From contig CAZIXF010000015.1 in the NCBI GenBank assembly GCA_964543195.1, forward strand, positions 33,118-97,117: a stretch of DNA of 64,000 bases, given 5' to 3'. Source of the DNA: JAGTVG01 sp964543195 (GTDB lineage: Bacteria > Bacteroidota > Bacteroidia > Cytophagales > Cyclobacteriaceae). A program made the translations under genes and the position numbers. The notes beneath the pieces were generated by a model that made no database searches, had not been told where the DNA came from, and was given only the letters and a program-made list of their open reading frames with translations. Positions 26,258 to 33,676 of this stretch are shown here, in pieces; within the stretch, counting starts at the first letter, position 1; each line of letters starts with the position of its first letter.

Positions 26258-27889
26258 CTATTCTTCCTCCATAAACGGATAGGTGAAGTCCCCGGGAGGA
26301 TCAAACGTTTCCTTGATCGACCGCGTGGATACCCACCGCAGAAGGTTGAACATCGATCCGGCTTTGTCGTTGGTACCGGAAGCTCTTGCCCCACCAAAAG
26401 GTTGCTGGCCGACAATGGAACCCGTAGGTTTATCATTAATATAAAAATTCCCTGCCGAGTTTCGCAGCTTCCAAGTGGCCCGGTTAATCGCCTTTCTGTC
26501 CTTACCGAATATGGCTCCCGTTAATCCGTAAGGAGATGTTTCATCCACCAGTTCAAGCGCTTCCTCAAAACGGGCTGCATTATATACATAAATGGTAAGT
26601 ACTGGACCAAACAATTCTTCCCTCATGGTCACATATTGAGGATCTTTGGTGACCAGGATGGTAGGCTCAATAAAATAACCTTTCGATTTATCATATTTAC
26701 CTCCGGTGAGGATAGTGACCATCTTATTGCCGGCCGCCTCATCGATATAACCCGTAATCCTGTCGAAAGCCTCCTCGCTGATCACGGCATTGACAAAGTT
26801 GGTAAAATCCTCCACGCCACCCATTTTGATCCGGGACGCTTCCTTAACCAGGCGATCTTTGATCCCGGGCCAGAGGTTATCCGGCATATAGGCCCGTGAC
26901 ACAGCCGAACATTTCTGTCCCTGGTATTCAAAAGCACCCCTGATGAGGGCAGTGGTCACTTCCTGCGGATCTGCCGATTCATGGGAAATTATAAAATCCT
27001 TACCCCCGGTCTCACCTACGATCCTGGGATAAGACTTGTACTTATCCATATTTCCCGCAATGGTATTCCAGAAAGATTTAAATACCGCAGTACTTCCGGT
27101 ATAATGAACACCACCGAAATCCGGATGATCGAACACCACTTCCGATGACATGGGGCCATCATCAAAGATCAGGTTGATCACCCCGTCGGGAAGCCCTGCC
27201 TCCCGGAAGATCTGCATCAGGAAATGGGCAGAGTAGATCTGCTTGGGCGAGGGTTTCCACACCACGGTATTTCCCATAATAGCCGGTGCCGTGGGCAGAT
27301 TACCCGCTATGGCGGTAAAATTAAACGGAGTTACGGCAAATATAAATCCCTCCAGGGGCCTCTGCTCCAACCTATTCCAAACCCCACGCACAGAAAGGGG
27401 TTGCTCTTCATATATTCTGGTCATGAAATAGACGTTGAACCGGAGGAAATCAATGAGTTCGCAGGCTGCATCGATCTCAGCCTGGTAAGCATTTTTCGAC
27501 TGATGGAGCATCGTAGAGGCATTGATGATCGGTCGGTATCGACCGGCGATCAGATCGGCTATTTTCAGGAATATGGACGCCCGCTCTTCCCAGCTCATGG
27601 CTTCCCAGTCTTCTTTGGCATTCATGGCTGACTGTATTGCATGTTTAACGTGATCCCGGTCACTTACATGGTACCTTCCCAGCACATGTTTGTGATCATG
27701 GGGCGGCGATAAAACAACTGTATTTTCACTTATGATCTCATCACCCCCTATCACCATGGGGATATCCACTTCCTGACCCCTGAGCTCGTCTATTGCCTCC
27801 TTGAGCGCTACACGTTCTGCAGAACCAGGCGCATAGGTTAATACAGGCTCATTCTGTGGCACCGGTACTTTAAAAAATCCATTTGCCAT
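26258..27889 (-). CDS. pruA: L-glutamate gamma-semialdehyde dehydrogenase (1-pyrroline-5-carboxylate dehydrogenase)
   Basis: 543 residues of the aldehyde dehydrogenase superfamily. Visible motifs are FTAIAGNLPTAPAIMGNTVV (cofactor binding), GETGGKDF with the general-base Glu, and EYQGQKCSAVSRAYMP with the catalytic Cys. The N-terminal NEPVLTYAPGSAERVALKEA and the C-terminal PFGGARASGTNDKAG identify the single-function P5C dehydrogenase group. It oxidises glutamate semialdehyde to glutamate with NAD+ in proline and arginine breakdown, in the cytoplasm. No proline dehydrogenase is adjacent. A possible -7 box TAGTTTTG lies at 27931-27938 on the minus strand without a good -33 partner. Confidence 0.95.
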   Translation of the reverse strand: MANGFFKVPVPQNEPVLTYAPGSAERVALKEAIDELRGQEVDIPMVIGGDEIISENTVVLSPPHDHKHVLGRYHVSDRDHVKHAIQSAMNAKEDWEAMSWEERASIFLKIADLIAGRYRPIINASTMLHQSKNAYQAEIDAACELIDFLRFNVYFMTRIYEEQPLSVRGVWNRLEQRPLEGFIFAVTPFNFTAIAGNLPTAPAIMGNTVVWKPSPKQIYSAHFLMQIFREAGLPDGVINLIFDDGPMSSEVVFDHPDFGGVHYTGSTAVFKSFWNTIAGNMDKYKSYPRIVGETGGKDFIISHESADPQEVTTALIRGAFEYQGQKCSAVSRAYMPDNLWPGIKDRLVKEASRIKMGGVEDFTNFVNAVISEEAFDRITGYIDEAAGNKMVTILTGGKYDKSKGYFIEPTILVTKDPQYVTMREELFGPVLTIYVYNAARFEEALELVDETSPYGLTGAIFGKDRKAINRATWKLRNSAGNFYINDKPTGSIVGQQPFGGARASGTNDKAGSMFNLLRWVSTRSIKETFDPPGDFTYPFMEEE

Positions 27890-27991
27890 ACGTTTGTGGG
27901 TTTTATGTGTTAAAATATTGTTCTTTTTAACAAAACTAATGAATTAAAATTCAAATTGTCCCGGATACCGGAGGTCGTAAACCGGTTCGAA

Positions 27992-28690
27992 TCATAAAAT
28001 CTTTTGCAGATCGCTGAGGCAGCTGATCTCGTAGGTAACATCGAGGCTATGCGGGACCTCTTCGGGGTTAAAATAAATCACATCGAGGGAGGCATTTAGT
28101 GCACCCCCGATATCGGTTTCGAGATTATCTCCGATCATAATACATTCCGACTTCTCTGCGCCAATAATTTCAATGGCTTTTTCGAACATATCCCTGTTTG
28201 GTTTTTTATAACCCGTTCTTTCAGAGGTTATAATCTCTTCAAAATAACCGGCCAGCTTGCTGTTGGCCAGTTTAATTCCCTGTACATCATCGAATCCGTT
28301 CGTGATAATATGCAAGCCGTATTTTGGCTTCAGGTAATCAAGAATATCGAAGGCAAAAGGAATAACATGTGGCTTGGCCGGACATAACCGGAGATAGATG
28401 TCTCCTATATCTGTGGGGATTTCTGATTCTGCAAAACCCAACCGGGTAAGACATAACTTGAAACGTTGTGAGCGGATATATTCCTTTTCTACCTCGTTAC
28501 GGTTGTATTTTTCCCACAAGTTGGCATTGATATCCTTAAAGGTCAGTGCAAAATCGTCCCTGGTGAATTTCTTATTCCTTTGGAATTGAAATGTATCATA
28601 AAGTTCGAATAACACCTCTTCGGAATTTTTTTCAAAATCCCATAACGTATGATCCAGATCGAATAATATATGATTGTACTTGGTTTTCAC
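27992..28690 (-). CDS. HAD family hydrolase, YjjG/YfnB-type nucleotidase-like
   Basis: About 232 residues. Motif I is ILFDLDHTLWDFE with the nucleophile and acid Asp pair; motif II is IITNGF; motif III Lys is in SERTGYKKPNRDMFEKA; motif IV is IMIGDNLETDIGGA. The DHTLWDF form and helical cap fit the YjjG/YfnB subgroup, which dephosphorylates nucleoside monophosphates including non-canonical pyrimidines. The start is uncertain: GTG at 28690 puts motif I at the usual distance, while TTG at 28705 is the alternative. It lies 12-27 bp after the ArsR gene and is probably co-transcribed with it. Confidence 0.9.
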   Translation of the reverse strand: MKTKYNHILFDLDHTLWDFEKNSEEVLFELYDTFQFQRNKKFTRDDFALTFKDINANLWEKYNRNEVEKEYIRSQRFKLCLTRLGFAESEIPTDIGDIYLRLCPAKPHVIPFAFDILDYLKPKYGLHIITNGFDDVQGIKLANSKLAGYFEEIITSERTGYKKPNRDMFEKAIEIIGAEKSECIMIGDNLETDIGGALNASLDVIYFNPEEVPHSLDVTYEISCLSDLQKIL

Positions 28691-28717
28691 AAAAGACTTT
28701 TTCAATTCAGCGTGTCC

Positions 28718-29101
28718 TTATCTGACCAGATCTTTCTCTGCCAGCCTGTATTTAGCTAACTCCTTTTCCTGATATAAGGTTTCAAAATGTTCAAGATCCC
28801 TGTTCAGGTTATGATCTTTGCTGAAATATTCCATTAATGTCTTAACCAGCTCGAGTACTTCTTCATTGATATGGTAAAATACCCATTGGTCAACTTTCCG
28901 TGATGAAATAATGCCCGAATTTTTGAGATATGAGACATGTCTGGAGGTTTTAGCCTGCGTATACCCAAGTACCAGTTCCAGGTCGGATATACACATCTCA
29001 TGTTTAAAGTACATCAGATGCAATATTCTTATCCTGGGTTCTTCGGCCAGCGCTTTGAATACCTGAACACCAAATGCCAACGAAAAATTCTTTAATCGCA
29101 T
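28718..29101 (-). CDS. ArsR-family winged-helix regulator
   Basis: 127 residues with a winged helix: FKALAEEPRIRILHLMYF (helices 1-2), CISDLELVLGYTQAKTSRHVSYLKNSG in two pieces as helix-turn-helix, and the wing ISSRKVDQWVFYHI. The classical metal site CVC is replaced by a single Cys (EMCISDL), so arsenic-type sensing through helix 3 is unlikely. A charged C-terminal extension of about 35 residues could serve dimerisation. It is located just upstream of, and likely co-transcribed with, the HAD phosphatase. Its signal and targets are unknown. Confidence 0.88.
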   Translation of the reverse strand: MRLKNFSLAFGVQVFKALAEEPRIRILHLMYFKHEMCISDLELVLGYTQAKTSRHVSYLKNSGIISSRKVDQWVFYHINEEVLELVKTLMEYFSKDHNLNRDLEHFETLYQEKELAKYRLAEKDLVR

Positions 29102-29221
29102 AGGTGAATTATTGATATTTCAAATATAATTTTTTACTTATTTAACCACTACTGTAAAACATTATATTGTGAAAGAATGTATAAATTAGTAGAATTGTAA
29201 TGTCCTGTTAAAGCGGAAAAA

Positions 29222-29869
29222 GTGAACTTACGAAGTATATTGTATCATTTATCACTGGTTTTGCTGATCCTTTCAGCAGGCAGAAGTACGGTTTGCGGAC
29301 AAGGGGGAGACTACCGGATCATCCAGTTTTCTGGGATTATCGTCCAGCCGGATAGTTCAGATGGAGTGCCCGGCGTGCATGTATACGTGCCCAAAGCCGG
29401 ACGGGGCACCACCACGAACCAGTTCGGTTATTTTTCACTTCCCACACTTGAAGGCGACAGCGTGGTGATCAGTGCGGTAGGATACCGGAAACAGCATTTT
29501 ATTGTTCCGGGTGACCGCGGGGATGCCATAACCATTATCATTCCGCTTGAAGAAGATACCATCCTGCTACCTGAGATTGAGATCTTTCCCTATCCTACGG
29601 AAGAACTCCTGAAAGAAGCCATACTGGCCATGAAACTTCCCAACCAGGCCGAATATAACGCCATCAACCAGAATCTCAATGAACAGGTGATGGCTGAGAT
29701 GTTCAGGACCATGCCTATGGATGGAAGCATGAATTATAAATACTATATGCAACAGCGGTTAAATTATATTCATGATGGGTTCGGGCCGAGATATAATCCT
29801 TTATTGAATCCGTTTGCCTGGGCCGAGTTTTTTAAATCCCTTAAACGCGGGGACTTCAAACGAAAATAA
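29222..29869 (+). CDS. Exported protein with carboxypeptidase-regulatory-like domain
   Basis: 215 residues, GTG start, with a signal peptide (residues 1-26, ending near TVCGQ). Residues ~35-110 form a carboxypeptidase D regulatory-like beta-sandwich: IIVQPDSSDGVPGVHVYVP, TTTNQFGYFSLP, VVISAVGYRKQ. This is the same module found at the N-terminus of SusC-type receptors, but no plug or barrel follows. The remaining ~100 residues are mostly helical, with PTEELLKEAILAMKLP and a run of tyrosines. This architecture is a common stand-alone exported protein in Bacteroidota with no known function. It is divergent from the ArsR gene. Confidence 0.85.
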   Translation: MNLRSILYHLSLVLLILSAGRSTVCGQGGDYRIIQFSGIIVQPDSSDGVPGVHVYVPKAGRGTTTNQFGYFSLPTLEGDSVVISAVGYRKQHFIVPGDRGDAITIIIPLEEDTILLPEIEIFPYPTEELLKEAILAMKLPNQAEYNAINQNLNEQVMAEMFRTMPMDGSMNYKYYMQQRLNYIHDGFGPRYNPLLNPFAWAEFFKSLKRGDFKRK

Positions 29870-29970
29870 GTGAATTCAATTTTTTCAAACAGATTATAAT
29901 TACACATTCACGAAAGACAATTAACCCGGTTATTTAACGTTTTTTAACAAATATTGAACTAACCTCCTAT

Positions 29971-30378
29971 ATGCGTTTTGTTTGGGCTTTTACGATCGTC
30001 GCTTTATTGATCATGTTTACAGGTTGCACCCGGGAAAAGGATGTGGACAATTACGGGCTGGAAGGATCCTGGAATGCCACCTGGGTTCTTGCGGACAGTA
30101 CGCTTTATGATCTGTATTCCCCAGGGCAGCTTTCCATGTCAGGAAAAATGACATTTGAAAAGAACAATCAGGTGCACCTTCAGGCGTATGGGTTTGAAGG
30201 ATGCGCTTTTGCGTCGGATACGGCAGAAAACAGATTATATTATCAATACCGGGATAGTGCTCTTCTGCTGTTGAATTCAAGTAATGAAGAAGTATTTGCC
30301 TATTCAATCAAGGCAATGGAACCCCGGTTTATTCATTTGGAGATGATGGATGATATTCATTTAAAACTTACCAGATAA
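29971..30378 (+). CDS. Small lipoprotein, lipocalin-like, unknown function
   Basis: 135 residues. The lipoprotein signal is LLIMFTGCTREK. The mature part opens with YGLEGSWNATWVLAD and has alternating beta-strands, with a polar-hydrophobic pattern similar to short lipocalin-like or META-like beta-barrel domains of Bacteroidota lipoproteins. I do not recognise a specific family. It follows the preceding exported-protein gene by 101 bp on the same strand and may be co-expressed. A MITE-like element begins 19 bp after its stop. Confidence 0.8.
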   Translation: MRFVWAFTIVALLIMFTGCTREKDVDNYGLEGSWNATWVLADSTLYDLYSPGQLSMSGKMTFEKNNQVHLQAYGFEGCAFASDTAENRLYYQYRDSALLLLNSSNEEVFAYSIKAMEPRFIHLEMMDDIHLKLTR

Positions 30379-30396
30379 CGCGTAGTCGGCAATAGT

Positions 30397-30555
30397 GAGG
30401 CTGTCGCAAGAGTCCTTTGGTGGGAGAATATCCCATTTTGTCAATTGAATTCGTTGATATCTTGATAAGAATAAGGTGAAATACTCAATTAATTCCAGGA
30501 ATGTGGGGACCTATCCCGCAACTTCTATAAATCATTTAACTTTTGAGACGGCCTC
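30397..30555 (+). mobile_element. MITE-like element, copy 1 (159 bp)
   Basis: The ends are inverted repeats, GAGGCTGTCGCAAGAG on the left and CTTTTGAGACGGCCTC on the right, slightly degenerate here. The same 159-bp sequence is present inverted at 46951-47109 with about 12 differences (roughly 92% identical by eye). No coding capacity and no clear target duplication. The end sequence resembles those of transposons with GAGGCTGTC termini, but the helper transposase is not in this window. Confidence 0.85.
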
Positions 30556-30636
30556 TATAACATTCCATAACCGGGGGGACAAAACACATAGATTTCTCCA
30601 TTCAATATTTTCTCATTCATACCTTCTTCGGACATA

Positions 30637-30692
30637 AAAAAAGGCTCAGCGACGTTTCCTCCATATCTTCTGAAACGCGCTGAGCCTTTTGC
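30637..30692 (-). terminator. Rho-independent terminator of clpB
   Basis: On the minus strand, CGCTGAGCC pairs with GGCTCAGCG and is flanked by A/T tracts, with TTTTTTT directly after the stem. The loop is about 26 nt. It lies 26 bp past the clpB stop. Confidence 0.85.
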
Positions 30693-30717
30693 AAAGACCT
30701 TTCTCTTATCCCGGCGA

Positions 30718-33327
30718 TCAGATCTTTACCTTATCAAGATTTAAAAACTCCAGTTCTCCTTTATTATTCAGGTCAATTCCCACAATACCCTCGCGGTCGA
30801 GGTTACCGGCCAGTATTTCTTTTGACAACTGGTTCAGGATCTCTCGCTGAAGCACCCGTTTCAATGGCCTTGCGCCAAACTGCGGATCAAATCCGATATG
30901 GGCTACATGATCAAGCACTTTATCGGAAGCCTCAAGCTTGATCCCGCTCTGAAGTAACCTCTCCTGGATCTGCCTGAACTGTATCTGGACAATTTTCCGC
31001 ATGTCTTTTTTCGATAAAGGACGGAACATGATAATATCATCGATCCTGTTCAGGAATTCAGGCCGCACTGATTTTTTCAGCAGCTCGAAAACCTGCTTCC
31101 TTGTTTCCTCGAAGATCTCCTGTTCATTCTTATCGGTCATAGCACTGTAATTTTCCTGGATCAGGTGCGAACCGATGTTGGTGGTCATGATGATGATCGT
31201 ATTCTTGAAATTGGCCAACCGGCCTTTATTATCGGTCAGCCGTCCCTCATCAAGTACCTGCAGAAGAATATTGAACACATCGGAGTGTGCTTTTTCGATT
31301 TCATCCAGCAGGATCACCGAGTAGGGTTTCCTCCTCACCGCTTCGGTAAGCTGACCCCCTTCTTCATAGCCGACATACCCCGGAGGCGCCCCGATCAGGC
31401 GGCTTACGGTATGGCGTTCCTGGTACTCGGACATATCGATCCGTACCATATTGTTCTCATCATCGAAAAGAAATTCTGCCAGGGCCTTGGCCAACTCGGT
31501 TTTCCCTACGCCCGTGGTACCGAAAAAGATAAATGAACCGATAGGTCGCCTGGGGTCCTGCAGTCCGGCCCGGCTCCTTCTTACGGCATCCGATAAAGCA
31601 ATAATGGCCTCTTCCTGCCCGGCTACGCGCTTACCCAGCTCTTTTTCCAGCATCAACAGCTTATCCCTTTCACTCTGGAGCATTTTCGATACGGGAATAC
31701 CGGTCCATTTGGCCACCACTTCCGCTATATCCTCGGCATCCACTTCTTCCTTGAGCAGAGGGGATTCTCCACGCATCTCTTCCACTTTTTTATTCAGCTC
31801 CTCCAGGTGTTTTTCGGATTCCACCAGCTTACCGTAGCGGATCTCCGCGACCTTACCGTACTCCCCGGCCCGTTCGGCCTGCTCCGCTTCGAATTTATAC
31901 CGGTCGATCTTTTCCTTTTCCTCACGAATGCCCTTGATCACCTCTTTTTCATTTTCCCATTTGGCCTTAAGGTTGTTCCGTTTTTCCGACAATTCGGAGA
32001 TCTCTTTATTTAATTCGTTTTCCTTCTTTTTATCTTTTTCCCGCCGGATGGCTTCTCTTTCTATCTCAAGCTGCATGATCCTTCGCTGAAGTTCGTCCAG
32101 TTCTTCCGGTAATGAATCGATCTCTATCCTTAATTTCGAGGCCGCTTCATCCATCAGGTCGATGGCCTTATCCGGTAGATGCCTTTCAGAAATATAGCGG
32201 TTACTCAGTTCCACCGCGGATATTACCGCATCGTCTTTTATTCTCACTCCATGATGCACCTCATATTTCTCCTTGATCCCCCGCAGGATCGAAACCGAAT
32301 CGGCTACCGATGGCTCGTCCACCATGACCGTCTGGAACCTTCTTTCCAGCGCCTTGTCTTTTTCGATATGACGCTGGTATTCTTTAAGTGTGGTAGCACC
32401 GATTGCATGTAGCTCCCCTTTGGCAAGGGCAGGTTTCAGCAGGTTTGCCGCATCCATGGCACCTTCGCCGGCCCCGGCACCGATCAGGGTGTGTATCTCG
32501 TCAATAAACAATATGATTTCCCCCTCCGATTCGGTCACTTCCTTGATCACCGATTTGAGGCGTTCCTCAAATTCTCCCTTATACTTGGCTCCTGCGATCA
32601 GAAGACCCATATCCAGTGAAATGATTTCCTTGCTCTTCAGATTTTCAGGCACATCACCATCCACGATCCGCTGGGCCATTCCTTCCACTATAGCTGTTTT
32701 CCCCACGCCTGGCTCTCCCAGGAGGATGGGATTGTTTTTCGTCCTTCTCGACAGGATCTGCAATACCCGCCTGATCTCATCATCCCGTCCGATAACCGGG
32801 TCAATCTTTCCGGACTTTGCCAGGTCATTCAGGTTTTTGGAATACCTGTCGAGCGACCTGTATTTGCTTTCCGCATTGGGATCCTTGACCTGGTCACCTT
32901 TCCTCAGATCATCAATGGCCTGCTTCAGATGTTTTTCAGTTACACCCTGGTCTTTCAACAAGGTAGCTGCGGAATCTTTCCCGGCCAGTAACCCAAGCAA
33001 AATATGCTCTATCGCAATAAACTCATCCTTAAATTCCTTGCTGTATTTTTCCGCTTTCTGCAGAACCTGTGCCGAATCGTTAGAAAGATAGGACTGCTGA
33101 CCACTTGCCTTCGGATAGCGTTGCAAAATTTCCTCTAACTTATTATTCAGATGTTCCCTGTTTATGTTAAGCTTGTTGAAAATATAGGAAACCACATTTT
33201 CATCGGAGCTGATGATTCCTTTTAACAGGTGCCCCGGCTCAATGGCCTGCTGCCCGTATCCATTGGCTATTTCAGCCGCCTGCTGGATAGCCTCCTGCGA
33301 TTTTATGGTGTATTTATCGAAATTCAT
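30718..33327 (-). CDS. clpB: ATP-dependent disaggregase ClpB
   Basis: 869 residues, normal ClpB length. Order: N-terminal Clp repeats (MNFDKYTIKSQEAIQ to ~145), AAA1 with Walker A GEPGVGKTA near 205 and FIDEIHTLIGAG, a coiled-coil middle domain (~405-525, rich in Lys/Glu) that separates ClpB from ClpA/C, then AAA2 with GTTGVGKTELAKALAE and LLDEIEKAHSDV. AAA2 Walker A has GTTG instead of the usual GPTG. ClpB rescues aggregated proteins with DnaK in the cytoplasm. A terminator follows it. Two identical palindromic sites lie 88-141 bp upstream and may control it. Confidence 0.97.
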   Translation of the reverse strand: MNFDKYTIKSQEAIQQAAEIANGYGQQAIEPGHLLKGIISSDENVVSYIFNKLNINREHLNNKLEEILQRYPKASGQQSYLSNDSAQVLQKAEKYSKEFKDEFIAIEHILLGLLAGKDSAATLLKDQGVTEKHLKQAIDDLRKGDQVKDPNAESKYRSLDRYSKNLNDLAKSGKIDPVIGRDDEIRRVLQILSRRTKNNPILLGEPGVGKTAIVEGMAQRIVDGDVPENLKSKEIISLDMGLLIAGAKYKGEFEERLKSVIKEVTESEGEIILFIDEIHTLIGAGAGEGAMDAANLLKPALAKGELHAIGATTLKEYQRHIEKDKALERRFQTVMVDEPSVADSVSILRGIKEKYEVHHGVRIKDDAVISAVELSNRYISERHLPDKAIDLMDEAASKLRIEIDSLPEELDELQRRIMQLEIEREAIRREKDKKKENELNKEISELSEKRNNLKAKWENEKEVIKGIREEKEKIDRYKFEAEQAERAGEYGKVAEIRYGKLVESEKHLEELNKKVEEMRGESPLLKEEVDAEDIAEVVAKWTGIPVSKMLQSERDKLLMLEKELGKRVAGQEEAIIALSDAVRRSRAGLQDPRRPIGSFIFFGTTGVGKTELAKALAEFLFDDENNMVRIDMSEYQERHTVSRLIGAPPGYVGYEEGGQLTEAVRRKPYSVILLDEIEKAHSDVFNILLQVLDEGRLTDNKGRLANFKNTIIIMTTNIGSHLIQENYSAMTDKNEQEIFEETRKQVFELLKKSVRPEFLNRIDDIIMFRPLSKKDMRKIVQIQFRQIQERLLQSGIKLEASDKVLDHVAHIGFDPQFGARPLKRVLQREILNQLSKEILAGNLDREGIVGIDLNNKGELEFLNLDKVKI

Positions 33328-33414
33328 ATGTACTCTGTTCCCGTTTTAAATTCCACTACTAAACCGGTCAACAGAATTCAAATTTTGAACCAGCTCATAA
33401 AATGCCCTAAAATG

Positions 33415-33469
33415 TGCCATTTTGGCTGTAAAAACGAGGCTAACACATTAAATTTATGCCATTTTGGCT
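33415..33469. promoter_or_regulatory. Paired palindromic sites upstream of clpB
   Basis: TGCCATTTTGGCT occurs twice, at 33415-33427 and 33457-33469. Each contains the palindrome GCCA-TTT-TGGC, and their starts are 42 bp apart (four helical turns). They lie upstream of clpB in the space between it and the glycogen synthase gene. The read on the clpB strand, TGGCAC followed by ATTTT, resembles half of a sigma-54 promoter but lacks the GC element at the right distance. Confidence 0.5.
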
Positions 33470-33544
33470 TGGAATAATCCAAATAATCAGAAATAAAAAC
33501 GGTGGAATATAATACATTATACCGGGATACACTTTTATCCGTAA

Positions 33545-33665
33545 CCGTACTGTGGTGTTCTTCAATCTGCGACACCGTACTGCGATAAACTGCAACCTGC
33601 GACACCGTACTGCGATGCCCTTTAATCCGCAGCACCGTAATTTCGATGAACTGCAATCCGGGTCG
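33545..33665. repeat. 30-bp tandem repeat, four imperfect copies
   Basis: Units start with CCGTACTG or CCGTAATT at 33545, 33575, 33605 and 33635. Three are exactly 30 bp and the last is 31 bp. The unit ends are conserved (TGCGACA, CCGCAGCA) and the centres differ. It lies directly after the glycogen synthase stop. A 100-codon minus-strand frame runs through it, but I regard that as accidental. Confidence 0.8.
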
Positions 33666-33676
33666 TGTCATATCGT

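Noticed and set aside
33340..33430. Sigma-54 promoter for clpB (TGGCAC near the palindrome)
   Set aside because: The GG to GC distance is off by one and the -12 TTGC is absent, so only a regulatory palindrome is claimed.
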